DNA of 64,000 nucleotides. Origin: Jiella marina (lineage in GTDB: Bacteria; Pseudomonadota; Alphaproteobacteria; Rhizobiales; Rhizobiaceae). The translations under genes and the position numbers were made by a program. How positions within the stretch are numbered: the first letter of the stretch is position 1; each line of letters begins with the position of its first letter. This document shows, one piece after another, positions 1 through 9,785 of the stretch. The notes under the pieces were generated by a model. It was not told the DNA's origin. It did not search any database and worked only from the letters and a program-made list of their open reading frames with translations. The stretch spans positions 248,001-312,000 of the forward strand of contig NZ_JAKQZG010000003.1 of the NCBI RefSeq assembly GCF_024359545.1. The letters run 5' to 3'.

Positions 1-708
1 GACCGAGACGAGCCGGTCCTGCGCCTCGGGCGACAGCAGCATGTGGTCGATGCGAATGCCGTTGTTCTTCTGCCAGGCGCCGGCCTGGTAGTCCCAGAAG
101 GTGTAGGTCTTCGGCTCGTCGGTGGTGGCGCGGACGGCGTCGGTGAAGCCGAGATTGACGAGGTTGCGCAAGGCGCCGCGGCTTTCGGGCTGGAACAGCG
201 CGTCGTTCACCCATGCTTCCGGATTGGCCGCATCCTCGGGCATGGGGATGACGTTATAGTCGCCGGCGAGAACCAATTCGTCCTCTGACGCGAGGCGATC
301 GCGGGCATGGGCGACCAGCCGGTCCATCCAGGCGAGCTTGTACGGGAATTTCTCCGAGCCAAGCGGATTGCCGTTCGGCAGATAGATCGAGGCGACGCGC
401 AGCCGGCGCGCGCCGATTTCCCACAGGCCTTCGATATAACGCGCCTGCGTGTCGTCTTCGTCGCCCGGCAAGCCGCGGACGACCTCGCTGGGTGCGCGCT
501 TCGACAAGAGCGCGACGCCGTTGAAGCCCTTCTGGCCGTGCGTCTCGACGTGATAGCCGAGGGCCTCGATCGGCGCCCTCGGGAAGTTTTCGTCGACGCT
601 CTTGATTTCCTGCAGGCCGACGATGTCGGGCGAGGCGGCTTCGAGCCAGGACAGGAGTGCGTCCTGCCGGGCCTTGATCCCGTTGATGTTCCAGGTCGCG
701 ATCAGCAT
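1..708 (-). CDS. xthA: Exodeoxyribonuclease III (3'-truncated by window edge)
   Basis: AP endonuclease and 3'-5' exonuclease of base-excision repair, exonuclease-endonuclease-phosphatase fold. Translating the minus strand from the ATG at 708 gives an open frame of 236 codons running off the left edge. It starts MLIATWNINGIKAR and carries family motifs: LQEIK (metal-binding Glu), YLPNGNP, AGDYNVIP and, near the edge, RIDHMLLS. The family is about 260 residues, so only the last 25 or so residues are missing. It is separated from the downstream-facing erpA-like gene by 5 bases in the same direction, so the two are probably co-transcribed. Confidence 0.93.
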   Translation of the reverse strand, partial: MLIATWNINGIKARQDALLSWLEAASPDIVGLQEIKSVDENFPRAPIEALGYHVETHGQKGFNGVALLSKRAPSEVVRGLPGDEDDTQARYIEGLWEIGARRLRVASIYLPNGNPLGSEKFPYKLAWMDRLVAHARDRLASEDELVLAGDYNVIPMPEDAANPEAWVNDALFQPESRGALRNLVNLGFTDAVRATTDEPKTYTFWDYQAGAWQKNNGIRIDHMLLSPEAQDRLVSV

Positions 709-713
709 CCCGG

Positions 714-1055
714 TCAGATCGTAAAGCTGGTGCCGCAGCCGCAGGAGGCGACGGCGTTCGGATTGCGGATCTGAAAGGACTGGCCCATCAGATCGTCGAC
801 GAAATCCACCACCGATCCTTCCAGATAGACCAGCGAGACCTGGTCGATCAGCACGCGTGCGCCGTCCTTCTCGATGACGAAATCCTCCGCGTCGTGCTCG
901 CTGGTGAGATCGTATTTGTAGGAGAAGCCGGAGCAGCCCCCACCTTCCACGGAAATGCGCAGGCTGTCTTCGCCATCCGTCTTCTTCAGGATCGTCGCGA
1001 TGCGCTTGACGGCGCTGTCGGAAAGGGTCACCGGCTCGGAAACTGTCTCGCTCAT
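714..1055 (-). CDS. erpA: A-type iron-sulfur carrier protein (ErpA/HesB family)
   Basis: A 113-residue A-type carrier that hands Fe-S clusters to apoproteins in the cytosol. The three conserved ligand cysteines are visible: one in GGGCSGF and two in the C-terminal SCGCGTSF. I start at MSETVSEP (1055) because the upstream part of the open frame, back to 1112, is not typical of the family and runs into the divergent promoter region shared with dgt. It lies 5 bases upstream of xthA on the same strand, a neighbour pair common in rhizobia. Distinguishing ErpA from IscA or SufA needs a phylogeny. Confidence 0.9.
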   Translation of the reverse strand: MSETVSEPVTLSDSAVKRIATILKKTDGEDSLRISVEGGGCSGFSYKYDLTSEHDAEDFVIEKDGARVLIDQVSLVYLEGSVVDFVDDLMGQSFQIRNPNAVASCGCGTSFTI

Positions 1056-1180
1056 CGATCTTACGGCGGAGGCTTCGGGGCGTCCGCCGCTCCTTGTTCG
1101 TGACAAGCCCACTAGTTATGCACGCCGGAGGAGCCGGTCAATCGCACCGCGACGTGACGACCGGCGGGAGTTGTCGATCC

Positions 1181-2398
1181 ATGGCCGTGACGGAGCGTTC
1201 AATGGCGGAAGTCGCAGGGCCGGCGGGCCGAGCGGTCTATGCCGAAGCGCCGGAAAACTCGCGCGGCCGGCTCGTGCCCGAGGCGCAGAGCCCGACGCGC
1301 ACGCCGTTCCAGCGCGATCGTGACCGGATCGTCCATTCTGCCGCCTTTCGGCGCCTGAAACACAAGACCCAGGTCTTCGTGCCCTACGAGGGCGATCACT
1401 ACCGCACGCGCCTGACCCATACGATCGAGGTCTCGCAGATCGCCCGAGCGCTCGCCCGCGCCTTTCGGCTGGACGAGGATCTCACCGAGGCGGTGGCGCT
1501 GGTCCATGATTTCGGCCATACGCCCTTCGGACATGCTGGCGAGCGGGCGCTCGATCGCTGCATGGCGGCCTTCGGCGGCTTCGACCACAATGCCCAGTCG
1601 CTCCGGATCGTCACGGAGCTCGAACGACGCTACGCCGATTTCGACGGGCTCAATCTCGCTTTCGAGACGCTGGAGGGACTGGTCAAGCACAATGGGCCGC
1701 TGACAGGCCCTTATGCCGAGGATGCCGAACCGGTCCCGCAGCCGATCCGCGAGTTCGACGCGCGCTTTCCTTTGGCGCTCGATCGCTTCGCCGATCTCGA
1801 GGCTCAGGCTGCCGCGATCTCCGACGACATCGCCTACAACACGCATGATCTCGACGACGGCCTTCGGGCCGGGCTGATCGATCTCGCCGATCTCGACCAG
1901 CTCGATCTCGCCGGTTCGATCCATCGCGAGGTGAAAGCGAGATATCCGCGCCTCGACCCGTCCCGCACCATCCACGAGGTCATGCGCCGCCACATCACCC
2001 GGTTGGTCGAGGACGTGATCGCGACGACGGCCGCCAATCTCGATGCGCTTCAGCCGCAAAGCGCCGACGACGTCCGCAACGCCGGGCGGCAGATCATCTG
2101 TTTTTCGCCGGCGATGATCGAGGCGGTCCAGCAGACGCGGGCGTTCCTTTTCGCCCGTGTCTATCGCTGCGACAGCGTCATGCGGGTGATGCGCGAGGCC
2201 GAGCGGGTGGTGGAGGCCTTGTTCGAGCGGTTTCGGGCTCGGCCCGACCTGATGCCGGGCGACTGGGCGGAAGGGCTCGCGGGGCTTTCGGACGAGCGGC
2301 TGGCGCGGCGGATTGCCGACTATCTCTCCGGCATGACGGACACCTACGCCCTTGCCGAATACCAGCGTCTGTTTGACGCCATGCCGCAATTGCGCTAG
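1181..2398 (+). CDS. dgt: dGTPase-like HD-domain triphosphohydrolase
   Basis: Deoxyguanosinetriphosphate triphosphohydrolase-like protein (405 residues) that would cleave dNTPs to nucleosides plus tripolyphosphate. The HD-domain residues are present: the first His in [18 protein letters not shown], the HD pair in [15 protein letters not shown], and the late Asp in the [15 protein letters not shown] segment. The start at 1181 is chosen because GGGAG stands 10 bases upstream; an ATG seven codons downstream (MAEVAG) is also possible. The gene is divergent from erpA and followed by argS, the usual rhizobial order. Confidence 0.9.
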   Translation: MAVTERSMAEVAGPAGRAVYAEAPENSRGRLVPEAQSPTRTPFQRDRDRIVHSAAFRRLKHKTQVFVPYEGDHYRTRLTHTIEVSQIARALARAFRLDEDLTEAVALVHDFGHTPFGHAGERALDRCMAAFGGFDHNAQSLRIVTELERRYADFDGLNLAFETLEGLVKHNGPLTGPYAEDAEPVPQPIREFDARFPLALDRFADLEAQAAAISDDIAYNTHDLDDGLRAGLIDLADLDQLDLAGSIHREVKARYPRLDPSRTIHEVMRRHITRLVEDVIATTAANLDALQPQSADDVRNAGRQIICFSPAMIEAVQQTRAFLFARVYRCDSVMRVMREAERVVEALFERFRARPDLMPGDWAEGLAGLSDERLARRIADYLSGMTDTYALAEYQRLFDAMPQLR

Positions 2399-2548
2399 CC
2401 GCCCTGTCTTCAGTTCGAATGGCGGCGTTTGCGGCGGCCGGTAACGATGCGTTCGGGGCCGGCGCATTGCCTTGGTCGCAATGGCGGCCTGTCGGGCGGC
2501 GCGCGGCACCGGTACTTCCGCCATGGGCGGCAATTTGAGGATGGTTCG

Positions 2549-4294
2549 ATGAATATCTTTGCCGACTTCGAAGGTCGGGTCAAAAAGGCCGTGGAGGCGA
2601 TCCTGCCGGCGGGCGAAGATGTCGACCTGTCCCGCGTCACCGTCGAGCCGCCGCGCGATCCGGCTCATGGCGATCTGGCGACCAACGCCGCGATGGTGCT
2701 GGCCAAGGGGCTGAAGACCAAGCCGCGCGATCTTGCCGAACGGATTGCCGACGCGCTCAAGGCCGACCCGGATATCGAGACGATCGGTATTGCGGGGCCT
2801 GGCTTCATCAATCTTTCGCTGAAGCCGGGCTTCTGGATCGATCATCTCGCCACGCTTCTGGGCGCAGGGAGCGGCTATGGCCGCGGGCCGGCGACCGGTC
2901 GCAAGCTGAACGTCGAATATGTTTCGGCGAATCCGACTGGGCCGATGCATGTCGGCCATTGTCGTGGCGCGGTGGTCGGCGACGTGATCGCCCGGCTGCT
3001 GGCCTTCGCGGGCAATGACGTCACCAAGGAGTATTACATCAATGACGCGGGCGAGCAGGTGAATGTTCTCGCCCGTTCCGCCTATCTGCGCTATCGCGAG
3101 GCGCTGGGCGAAGAGATCGGCGAAATCCCCGCAGGCCTTTATCCGGGAGACTATCTGAAGCCTGTCGGCGAAGCGTTGGCCAAGGAGTTCGGCGACATGC
3201 TGCTTGGCCAGAGCGAGGAGGAGTGGCTGCCGGTCGTCAGGGACCGCGCGATCGACGCGATGATGGCGATGATCCGGTCCGACCTGAAGGGACTCGGCGT
3301 CGAACACGATCTGTTCTTTTCCGAGCGTACGCTTCATGCCGGCAATGGCGGCAAGATCGCCGAGGCGATCTCGGATCTGACCGACAGGGGATTCGTCTAC
3401 AAGGGCACGCTGCCGCCGCCGAAGGGGCAGGTGCCGGAAGACTGGGAGGACCGCGAGCAGGTTCTCCTGCGCTCCACCGATGTGGGCGACGATCAGGATC
3501 GGCCCCTGGTGAAGTCGAACGGCGCCTACACGTACTTTGCCGCCGACGTCGCCTATTTCCGCGACAAGTTCGAGCGCGGCTTTTCGGAGATGATCTACGT
3601 GCTGGGCGCCGATCACGGCGGCTATGTGAAGCGGCTGGAAGCCGTCGCCAAGGCGGTCTCCGGGGGCTCCGCCGTGGCGGACTGCGTGCTGTGCCAGCTC
3701 GTGAAGCTCTATCGCGACGGCGAGCCGGTGAAGATGTCGAAGCGCTCGGGCGACTTCGTCACGCTTGCCGAAGTGGTGGAGGAAGTCGGCCGCGATCCGG
3801 TGCGCTTCATGATGCTCTACCGCAAGAGCGACGCGCCGCTCGACTTCGACTTCAAGAAGGTGACCGAACAGTCCAAGGACAACCCGGTCTTCTACGTGCA
3901 ATACGCCCATGCCCGGGCCGCCGCGGTCTTCCGTCAGGCGGAGGAGGCGGGAATCGCCGTGCCGGACTTTGCCGGAATCGAATCGGAGAGTCTTTCCGGG
4001 CTGACCGATGTCGGCGAAGTGGGACTGATCCGAAAGCTCGCAGAGTTTCCACGACTCATTCAACAGGCGGCCGACGCGAAGGAGCCGCATCGCCTTGCGT
4101 TCTACCTGAACGATCTCGCCGCCGCGTTCCACGCCCAGTACAATCGCGGTAAAGACCTGCCAGACTTACGTTTTGTTAACCGTGATGATCCCATGATCAG
4201 CGTTGCAAGGCTGGGGCTGGTCAAAGCGGTCGCGATCGTCTTGGCGATCGGCCTTGATCTGATCGGGGCCGACGCACCGGAAGAAATGCGCTAG
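2549..4294 (+). CDS. argS: Arginyl-tRNA synthetase
   Basis: Class I aminoacyl-tRNA synthetase (581 residues) charging tRNA-Arg. The HIGH-type signature reads HVGH around residue 134 after SANPTGPM, and a KMSKR-type loop (KMSKRSGDF) lies near residue 395. The N-terminal Add1 domain and the C-terminal DALR anticodon-binding region (VQYAHARA onward) are intact. The start at 2549 has a GAGG motif just upstream, and the longer open frame back to 2429 has no family-like sequence. The next gene is the SPOR-domain protein, as in other rhizobia. Confidence 0.95.
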   Translation: MNIFADFEGRVKKAVEAILPAGEDVDLSRVTVEPPRDPAHGDLATNAAMVLAKGLKTKPRDLAERIADALKADPDIETIGIAGPGFINLSLKPGFWIDHLATLLGAGSGYGRGPATGRKLNVEYVSANPTGPMHVGHCRGAVVGDVIARLLAFAGNDVTKEYYINDAGEQVNVLARSAYLRYREALGEEIGEIPAGLYPGDYLKPVGEALAKEFGDMLLGQSEEEWLPVVRDRAIDAMMAMIRSDLKGLGVEHDLFFSERTLHAGNGGKIAEAISDLTDRGFVYKGTLPPPKGQVPEDWEDREQVLLRSTDVGDDQDRPLVKSNGAYTYFAADVAYFRDKFERGFSEMIYVLGADHGGYVKRLEAVAKAVSGGSAVADCVLCQLVKLYRDGEPVKMSKRSGDFVTLAEVVEEVGRDPVRFMMLYRKSDAPLDFDFKKVTEQSKDNPVFYVQYAHARAAAVFRQAEEAGIAVPDFAGIESESLSGLTDVGEVGLIRKLAEFPRLIQQAADAKEPHRLAFYLNDLAAAFHAQYNRGKDLPDLRFVNRDDPMISVARLGLVKAVAIVLAIGLDLIGADAPEEMR

Positions 4295-4382
4295 GTCATC
4301 ACGCTTTGGTCAATTTCCTCGCCTAGCGATCGAAATTACGGAGGTCGGGGGCCTCCGTGAGGGGATAAAGGCGGGGATTTGC

Positions 4383-6536
4383 ATGTCGATGGGGGACACA
4401 AACCTGTCCGCTCGCGAGAGCGGCAAGGCCTTCGATGCCGAACTGGACGATCCGTTCGAGGAACTCGCCCGCCTTCTCGATGAGCCGCTCAAGGTGGCGC
4501 CGATGCCGCAATCGGATCATCGCGACCCTGCGCAAACCGTGGAAACGACGCCGGCTGGTGAACCAGCGGCCGCAGATCCTGCGGATGAGGACTCGGCGGA
4601 GTTCCTTCGCTTTCTCGATGCCAACGGCTCTCCCGATCAGCCGATCGAAGCTTCCGCAGATCCGCAGGAGGCCGCAGGCCAGGAATCCGAGAGCGGCGAA
4701 GAGGCCGCCGCGGTGGTTCAGCCCGAGCCTCAAGCCGATCCGGAGCCTCAAGCCGAATCCACGACCCAGGTCGACCTCGCCGCGCATAGCGAGCCGATGA
4801 TCGCGGCAGCGCTCGCCGAGGAACTGACCGACGCACTGGAGGAAGCGGCGCAGGAAATCGAGAGCGAGGCGGTCGCCGAAGCCTCCGTGGCCGAGCCGGT
4901 TCTCCAGAAGCCTTTGCCAAAGGCCGCGCCCGCGGTCCCGCCGGCCGTCAATCCGGCGCGTCCCGCGCCGGCCGCGACCTCGGGTGCCGCCGGGTCATAT
5001 GCGCGGTGGATCGGTCAGCAGACGGAAACGCCCGCTGCTCCCGCCGCCAAGGCGCCGGTGACTTCCGATCAGATGTTCGAGCAGGCGCTTCTCGGCCTGT
5101 CGACGCCGGCCAATCCGCGCCAGCCCACCATTCACCGTTCCGAGGCGTTCGCACCCGAGCGTCCGCAGGCGCATGTCGAGCCCGAGCCGACCCCGCAGGT
5201 CTTCGACGATTTCGACGAGCTGATCGCCAGCGAACTCGCCGCCATCAAGCAGGATGGCGCTCAGACCTCGGCCGAACCGGCGAAGGAACCCGGACAGCCG
5301 GAGTGGGCTGCCGGCCTCACCCAGGATGACCGCCGGACCGCGGACGAAGCCGGGTCGCATGCCTTCGACGGCTGGGCTCCCGGTCAGGACGAATTCGAAT
5401 CGAAGCCGAATCCCGCCGTGCTCGCGCGGCGGGCCGTGTCGGGGCGAGGGATCATCGGAAGCCTCGGGCTCGGCGCCCTTGTTCTCATGCTGGCGGCCGG
5501 CGGAGCCTATTTCGTTCTCGGCGGTGCCGGCAGCATGGCCGGCGGCGACGATGGCGAAGTCCTGATCGTGCGGGCCGACCCCGATCCCGTGAAGGTCAAG
5601 CCCGACAATCCCGGCGGGCGCGAGATCCCGAACAAGAACAAGATCGTCTATGACCGCGTCGAGAGCGGCGACAGCGAAGCGGCGCCCTCCCAGAAGACGC
5701 TGCTGAAGGCCGCCGAAAAGCCGGTCGACCTGCCGAAGGCGGCTCCCGTGCCCGATCCGGTGGATCTGCCGGGCGTGGAAATCGGCTTGCCCGACGAAGG
5801 CGCCGGAGAGCCGGTGCGCGTTGCAGATGCTTCGAGCGAAGCGTCCCCCATCGCGGTGCTGACGCCGCGTCGGGTCAAGACCTATACGGTTCGTCCGGAC
5901 GGAACACTGGTGGCCGCCGAGACGACGCCGCAACCCGCAATCGAGAATCTGCGCGAGCGCGGTGCCCTGATCGAGGCGGCCGCACGGCCCGTCGCCCTCG
6001 AGCCGCTGCCCGGCGATGCTGCCGGCGAGGGTCAGGCCGCCGCCGACGGTGTCGCTTCGGACGAGGCCACCGGTGAGCCGGCGCCGAACGTCCCCGTGCC
6101 GACGGCCCGACCCGGCGCCCGGAACCCGGGTGAAACGGCGCTGCAGGTGGCCGCTGCACCTGAGGCGGAGGCGCCCCTCGCGGCACCGCCCGCGGCGGAC
6201 GTCGATGCGGCGACCGGTTCTGTTTTGCCGGCGCAGACCGAGGAAGTGCAGGTTGCGTCCCTCGAGCCCGAGCCCGCGCCGCAGCCGGTCCATGATGGTT
6301 ACTACGTGCAGATCTCCTCGCAGCCTTCGCAGGGTGCGGCGGAATCCTCCTCGCAGAGCCTCAAGCAGCGTTTCAGCGGTGTCATTGGCGGCCGCAGCGT
6401 GGTGATCCAGACGGCCGACATTCCGGGCAAGGGCACCTACTATCGTGTCCGTATCCCCGTGGATTCGAGAACCGAGGCGAGCCGACTGTGTGGCGATCTG
6501 AAATCCGCCGGCGGCAGCTGCTTCGTGGCGCGCTAG
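4383..6536 (+). CDS. SPOR-domain membrane protein
   Basis: A 717-residue protein: a long acidic Ala/Pro/Glu-rich cytoplasmic region, one transmembrane helix around residues 357-380 (GSLGLGALVLMLAAGGAYFVL), a Pro/Ala-rich periplasmic linker, and a C-terminal SPOR domain (about 637-717, from YYVQISSQPSQ to the end). SPOR domains bind glycan strands lacking stem peptides, which places the protein at division or remodelling sites. The low-complexity body is typical of the argS-nagZ intervening gene in rhizobia. A second ATG two codons in (4389) is an alternative start. Precise function is unknown. Confidence 0.85.
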   Translation: MSMGDTNLSARESGKAFDAELDDPFEELARLLDEPLKVAPMPQSDHRDPAQTVETTPAGEPAAADPADEDSAEFLRFLDANGSPDQPIEASADPQEAAGQESESGEEAAAVVQPEPQADPEPQAESTTQVDLAAHSEPMIAAALAEELTDALEEAAQEIESEAVAEASVAEPVLQKPLPKAAPAVPPAVNPARPAPAATSGAAGSYARWIGQQTETPAAPAAKAPVTSDQMFEQALLGLSTPANPRQPTIHRSEAFAPERPQAHVEPEPTPQVFDDFDELIASELAAIKQDGAQTSAEPAKEPGQPEWAAGLTQDDRRTADEAGSHAFDGWAPGQDEFESKPNPAVLARRAVSGRGIIGSLGLGALVLMLAAGGAYFVLGGAGSMAGGDDGEVLIVRADPDPVKVKPDNPGGREIPNKNKIVYDRVESGDSEAAPSQKTLLKAAEKPVDLPKAAPVPDPVDLPGVEIGLPDEGAGEPVRVADASSEASPIAVLTPRRVKTYTVRPDGTLVAAETTPQPAIENLRERGALIEAAARPVALEPLPGDAAGEGQAAADGVASDEATGEPAPNVPVPTARPGARNPGETALQVAAAPEAEAPLAAPPAADVDAATGSVLPAQTEEVQVASLEPEPAPQPVHDGYYVQISSQPSQGAAESSSQSLKQRFSGVIGGRSVVIQTADIPGKGTYYRVRIPVDSRTEASRLCGDLKSAGGSCFVAR

Positions 6537-6673
6537 GCGCCGCCGCCGTCTCCGCCGTGGCCGGCATCGCCGGCGCGGCGTGGAAAGCACATTTCCCTGA
6601 TTTCCCGCGACGGCACCCGGCCGGCCAGGGCGTGCCCGGCGGAGGGGAGTCCGAAGCGATCCCGGAGAAAACA

Positions 6674-7696
6674 ATGAGTGCTTCGAAAGCCTGGATCGCG
6701 GCCCCCCTCGGCCTGACACTCAGCCGCGAGGAACGCAGCTTCTTCGCCGACGAGAGGCCCTGGGGCTTCATCCTGTTTTCCCGCAATGTCGATACGGCGA
6801 ATCAGGTGGCCGACCTGGTCGCCGAGTTGAAGGACGTGGGTGGGCGCGCGACAACGCCGATCTTCGTCGATCAGGAAGGCGGACGCATCAATCGGCTGCG
6901 ACCGCCGCTCGCGCCGGAGTATCCGCCGCCGGCCGAGATCGGCCGGCTTTACGCGATCGACCCGCAGGCCGGCGAACGCGCGGCCTGGCTGCAGGGACGT
7001 CTGCTCGCCGCAGACATCATGGCCTATGGCTTCAATGCCGACTGCATCCCCTGTGTCGACGTGCCGGTCGAGGGCGCCCATTCGGTGATCGGCGACCGCG
7101 CCTATGGCGTCAATCCGGAAACCGTGGCGACGCTCGGCCGCGCGGTGGCCGACGGGGCGATGGCGGCTGGCGTGCTGCCCGTGATGAAGCACGTACCCGG
7201 CCATGGACGCGGCAAGGCCGACAGCCATTACGAACTCCCGCGTGTCGCAACCCCGCGCACCGAACTGTCGAAGACCGACTTCGTGCCGTTCCGCGCTCTC
7301 GCGCATCTCCCGGCAGCCATGACGGCGCACATTCTCTACACCGACATCGACCCGACCTTCCCGGCGACGCTCTCGCCTATCGTCATCGAGGAGATCATCC
7401 GCGGCGAGATTGGCTTCGACGGGCTCCTGATGACCGACGACATGTCGATGAAGGCGCTGTCCGGCGATCTCTACGACCTCGGACAGCAGGCGCTCACGGC
7501 CGGCTGCGACCTTCTCCTTCACTGCAATGGCGACATGGAGGAAATGCAGCGCATTGCCCGCGCCGCGCAGCCGCTGGCAAAGGATTCGGAGCGTCGCGCT
7601 CGTGCCGCCGAGGCCATTCTCGAAACCACCACCGAGACCGAGTCCGTGGATCAGCTGCGGGCGGAATATGCCGAACTCATGTCGATGGTCGGCTGA
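6674..7696 (+). CDS. nagZ: Beta-N-acetylhexosaminidase
   Basis: Glycoside hydrolase family 3 enzyme (340 residues) removing GlcNAc from muropeptides in cytosolic peptidoglycan recycling. Family motifs are clear: FVDQEGGRI, the KH(V/F)PGHG signature (MKHVPGHGRGKADSH, including the catalytic His of the flexible loop) and the nucleophile motif LLMTDDMSMKAL. The start at 6674 has GGAG 7 bases upstream and gives the usual length. The frame stays open back to a GTG at 6488, overlapping the SPOR gene, and that extension reads like a Tat signal (see findings), but a cytosolic enzyme is expected. Confidence 0.92.
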   Translation: MSASKAWIAAPLGLTLSREERSFFADERPWGFILFSRNVDTANQVADLVAELKDVGGRATTPIFVDQEGGRINRLRPPLAPEYPPPAEIGRLYAIDPQAGERAAWLQGRLLAADIMAYGFNADCIPCVDVPVEGAHSVIGDRAYGVNPETVATLGRAVADGAMAAGVLPVMKHVPGHGRGKADSHYELPRVATPRTELSKTDFVPFRALAHLPAAMTAHILYTDIDPTFPATLSPIVIEEIIRGEIGFDGLLMTDDMSMKALSGDLYDLGQQALTAGCDLLLHCNGDMEEMQRIARAAQPLAKDSERRARAAEAILETTTETESVDQLRAEYAELMSMVG

Positions 7697-7833
7697 GTCG
7701 TGCGGGTGGTTGCTGCGCCACCGACAAACGGTTAGGCACAAGGCCGTTGACCGGGCCTTGTTCATCGACGATCCGAGGGCTTGGGAGATGCATCCGGAAT
7801 GGCCTTCGCCGGTTGAAGAAACGCGGACCTGAC

Positions 7834-8958
7834 GTGCTCGGAAATTCGCCAGCCACCCATGACGTCGAGGATGAGACGCGGACGCGCACGAGCGCCGGCG
7901 TGAGCTTCGCCGCGCGGCTCGCATTCGAGAATGTGGGGCACATCGTCGGCTCCACGACGATCCTGAACGGGATCTCTCTGGTCGCCGAGCCGGGGGAAAT
8001 CCTCTGTCTTCTGGGGCCGTCCGGTTCGGGCAAGACGACGATGCTGCGGATTGCCGCCGGGATCGAACGCCAGACCCATGGCCGGCTGCTCCTGAACGGC
8101 CGCGAGATCGCGGGCCCGCATGAATTCGTGCCGCCGGAAAAGCGCGGCGTCGGCCTGATGTTCCAGGACTTTGCGCTGTTTCCGCACATGACCATCCTGG
8201 ACAATGTGCGCTTCGGCCTCAGCGCGCTCAGTGGACCGGCTGCCAAAAGGGAAGCGCTGGCGGGCCTCAAGCGCGTCGGGCTGGACCACGCGGCGATGAG
8301 TTATCCGCACACGCTGTCGGGCGGGGAGCAGCAGCGTGTGGCGCTGGCGCGCGCCCTGAGCCCCCGGCCATCGGTGCTGTTGATGGACGAGCCGTTCTCG
8401 GGGCTCGACAGCCGGTTGAAGGACGTGGTCCGCACCGACACGCTGCAGATCCTGCGCGAAAGCCATGCCACGGCGATCATCGTGACCCATGACGCCGAGG
8501 AGGCGATGCGCCTCGGCGACCGAATCGCGCTGATCCGCGACGGCCAGCTCGTGCAGAGCGGCACGGCGGCCGAACTCTATGGAAAGCCCGCCAACCTCTT
8601 TGCCGCCGGGTTCTTTTCCGAACTCAACATCATTGATGGGGAAGTGCGCGGCGGCCGGGTGGTGACGCCGCTGGGGCCGGTCGCAGAGTCGCCATGTCCC
8701 GATGGTACGCCGATGACCGTGGCCTTGCGTCTGACCGGTCTGCGGTTGAACGAGAGCGAGAACGGCGTCTTCGGCCGGATCGTCTCTCGGCGCTTTCTGG
8801 GCGGGGTGGACCTGATGACGGTTGCGGTCGAAGGGGTGGAACTGCCCTTGCGCTCGCGGATGCGGGCCGGTCTTGTGGCCGAAACGCAAAGAGACGTCGT
8901 TGTTTCCGTTGATCCGCAAGACGTTATCGTGTTTGAAAAGACACCTGAGGATCGCTAG
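7834..8958 (+). CDS. ABC transporter ATP-binding protein, Fe(III)/sulfate-type, orphan
   Basis: ATPase subunit resembling FbpC/PotA-like importers. Visible motifs are Walker A (GPSGSGKTT), Q-loop (FQDF), signature (LSGGEQQR), Walker B (LLMDEPFSGLD), the switch His (VTHDAEE) and a C-terminal TOBE-like region. No permease or binding protein lies nearby, so the substrate is unknown. The start is uncertain: I chose GTG 7834, but ATG 7747 is in frame and would add 29 residues with atypical composition. It occupies the gap between nagZ and tatA where rhizobia often carry scpA-scpB. The stop is 43 bases before tatA. Confidence 0.8.
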   Translation: MLGNSPATHDVEDETRTRTSAGVSFAARLAFENVGHIVGSTTILNGISLVAEPGEILCLLGPSGSGKTTMLRIAAGIERQTHGRLLLNGREIAGPHEFVPPEKRGVGLMFQDFALFPHMTILDNVRFGLSALSGPAAKREALAGLKRVGLDHAAMSYPHTLSGGEQQRVALARALSPRPSVLLMDEPFSGLDSRLKDVVRTDTLQILRESHATAIIVTHDAEEAMRLGDRIALIRDGQLVQSGTAAELYGKPANLFAAGFFSELNIIDGEVRGGRVVTPLGPVAESPCPDGTPMTVALRLTGLRLNESENGVFGRIVSRRFLGGVDLMTVAVEGVELPLRSRMRAGLVAETQRDVVVSVDPQDVIVFEKTPEDR

Positions 8959-9001
8959 CTAGAATGAGGGGCGATCGAAACCGCCCCGAGGGAGATTGGG
9001 T

Positions 9002-9235
9002 ATGGGTAGCTTCAGCATTTGGCATTGGCTCATCGTTCTGGCGGTGGTGCTCCTTCTGTTCGGCCGCGGCAAGATTCCGGAGCTGATGGGCGACGTCGCC
9101 AAGGGCATCAAGAGCTTCAAGAAGGGCATGTCCGACGAGGAGAGCGAGCCGCAGACCGCGGAGCGCCGGACGTTGGACAATCGCCCCAACGAGACTGTGT
9201 CTCGCGAGGCGAACACCGAGAAAACCCCGGGCTGA
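9002..9235 (+). CDS. tatA: Twin-arginine translocase subunit TatA
   Basis: A 77-residue pore-forming subunit of the Tat system, which exports folded proteins. It has one N-terminal membrane helix ([14 protein letters not shown]), the [23 protein letters not shown] amphipathic helix with the conserved Phe-Gly hinge, and a charged tail. The ATG at 9002 follows a GAGGGAGA ribosome site; the TTG two codons upstream is less likely. It leads tatABC-serS-surE-pcm, which probably form one operon. Confidence 0.94.
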   Translation: MGSFSIWHWLIVLAVVLLLFGRGKIPELMGDVAKGIKSFKKGMSDEESEPQTAERRTLDNRPNETVSREANTEKTPG

Positions 9236-9255
9236 TCGCGTCGGAACCTTGGGCG

Positions 9256-9278
9256 CGGCGGTTCGAAAGAGACCGCCG
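9256..9278 (+). other. Stem-loop in the tatA-tatB spacer
   Basis: CGGCGGTT (9256-9263) pairs with GACCGCCG (9271-9278) across a 7-base loop in the 97-base gap. There is no U-run, so it is not a classic terminator; it could trim or stabilise the tatA message. Confidence 0.5.
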
Positions 9279-9332
9279 TGCACATCGTTCGGTTGGCTGC
9301 GCCGTCGCGTGCGGCATTTCTAGGCTTGTGTG

Positions 9333-9785
9333 ATGTTCGATCTTGGCTGGTCCGAATTGCTGGTGGTCGCGGTGGTGCTCATCGTCATCGTCGGACCAAA
9401 GGACCTGCCCGCAATGCTGCGCACCTTCGGGCGCGTGACCAAGCAGTTGCGGGGAATGGCAGGCGATTTTCGCCGACAGTTCGATGAAGCGCTGAAAGAG
9501 GCCGATCTCGAGGACGTGAAGCACAGCGTCAACGAGGTGAGGGGGCTCGATCCCCGCCGCAAGGTCCGCGAAGCGATGAACCCGATGAAATCGATCGGCG
9601 ACGAGATCCGTTCGTCGCTGAACAGTGCCACGGCGGCACCCGAGCCGAAGGTGCCGGACAAGACCGGGCAGCCGAAAGCGGCAAGTGATTCGGATATGGA
9701 AGCCGCGCCGACGAAGGACAGCGACGACGCCGCATCGTCGACCGCAAGTCAGGACAGCCCGGCCAAAGCGAAGGACGTGGCGTGA
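9333..9785 (+). CDS. tatB: Twin-arginine translocase subunit TatB
   Basis: A 150-residue TatB that forms the signal-peptide receptor with TatC. It starts MFDLGWSELLVVAVVLIVIVGPKDLPAMLR, with the TatB hallmark Glu in the membrane helix and the GPKDLP hinge, then a long amphipathic helix and a disordered Ala/Lys/Asp-rich tail. The ATG at 9333 is preceded by an in-frame GTG codon; ATG is the more likely start. It overlaps tatC by 4 bases. Confidence 0.93.
   Translation: MFDLGWSELLVVAVVLIVIVGPKDLPAMLRTFGRVTKQLRGMAGDFRRQFDEALKEADLEDVKHSVNEVRGLDPRRKVREAMNPMKSIGDEIRSSLNSATAAPEPKVPDKTGQPKAASDSDMEAAPTKDSDDAASSTASQDSPAKAKDVA

Noticed and set aside
1199-4132. Very long open frame on the minus strand opposite dgt and argS (977 codons)
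   Set aside because: It lies antisense to two clear genes, and its sequence is His/Arg-rich with no family features, as expected from the mirrored codon bias of high-GC DNA.
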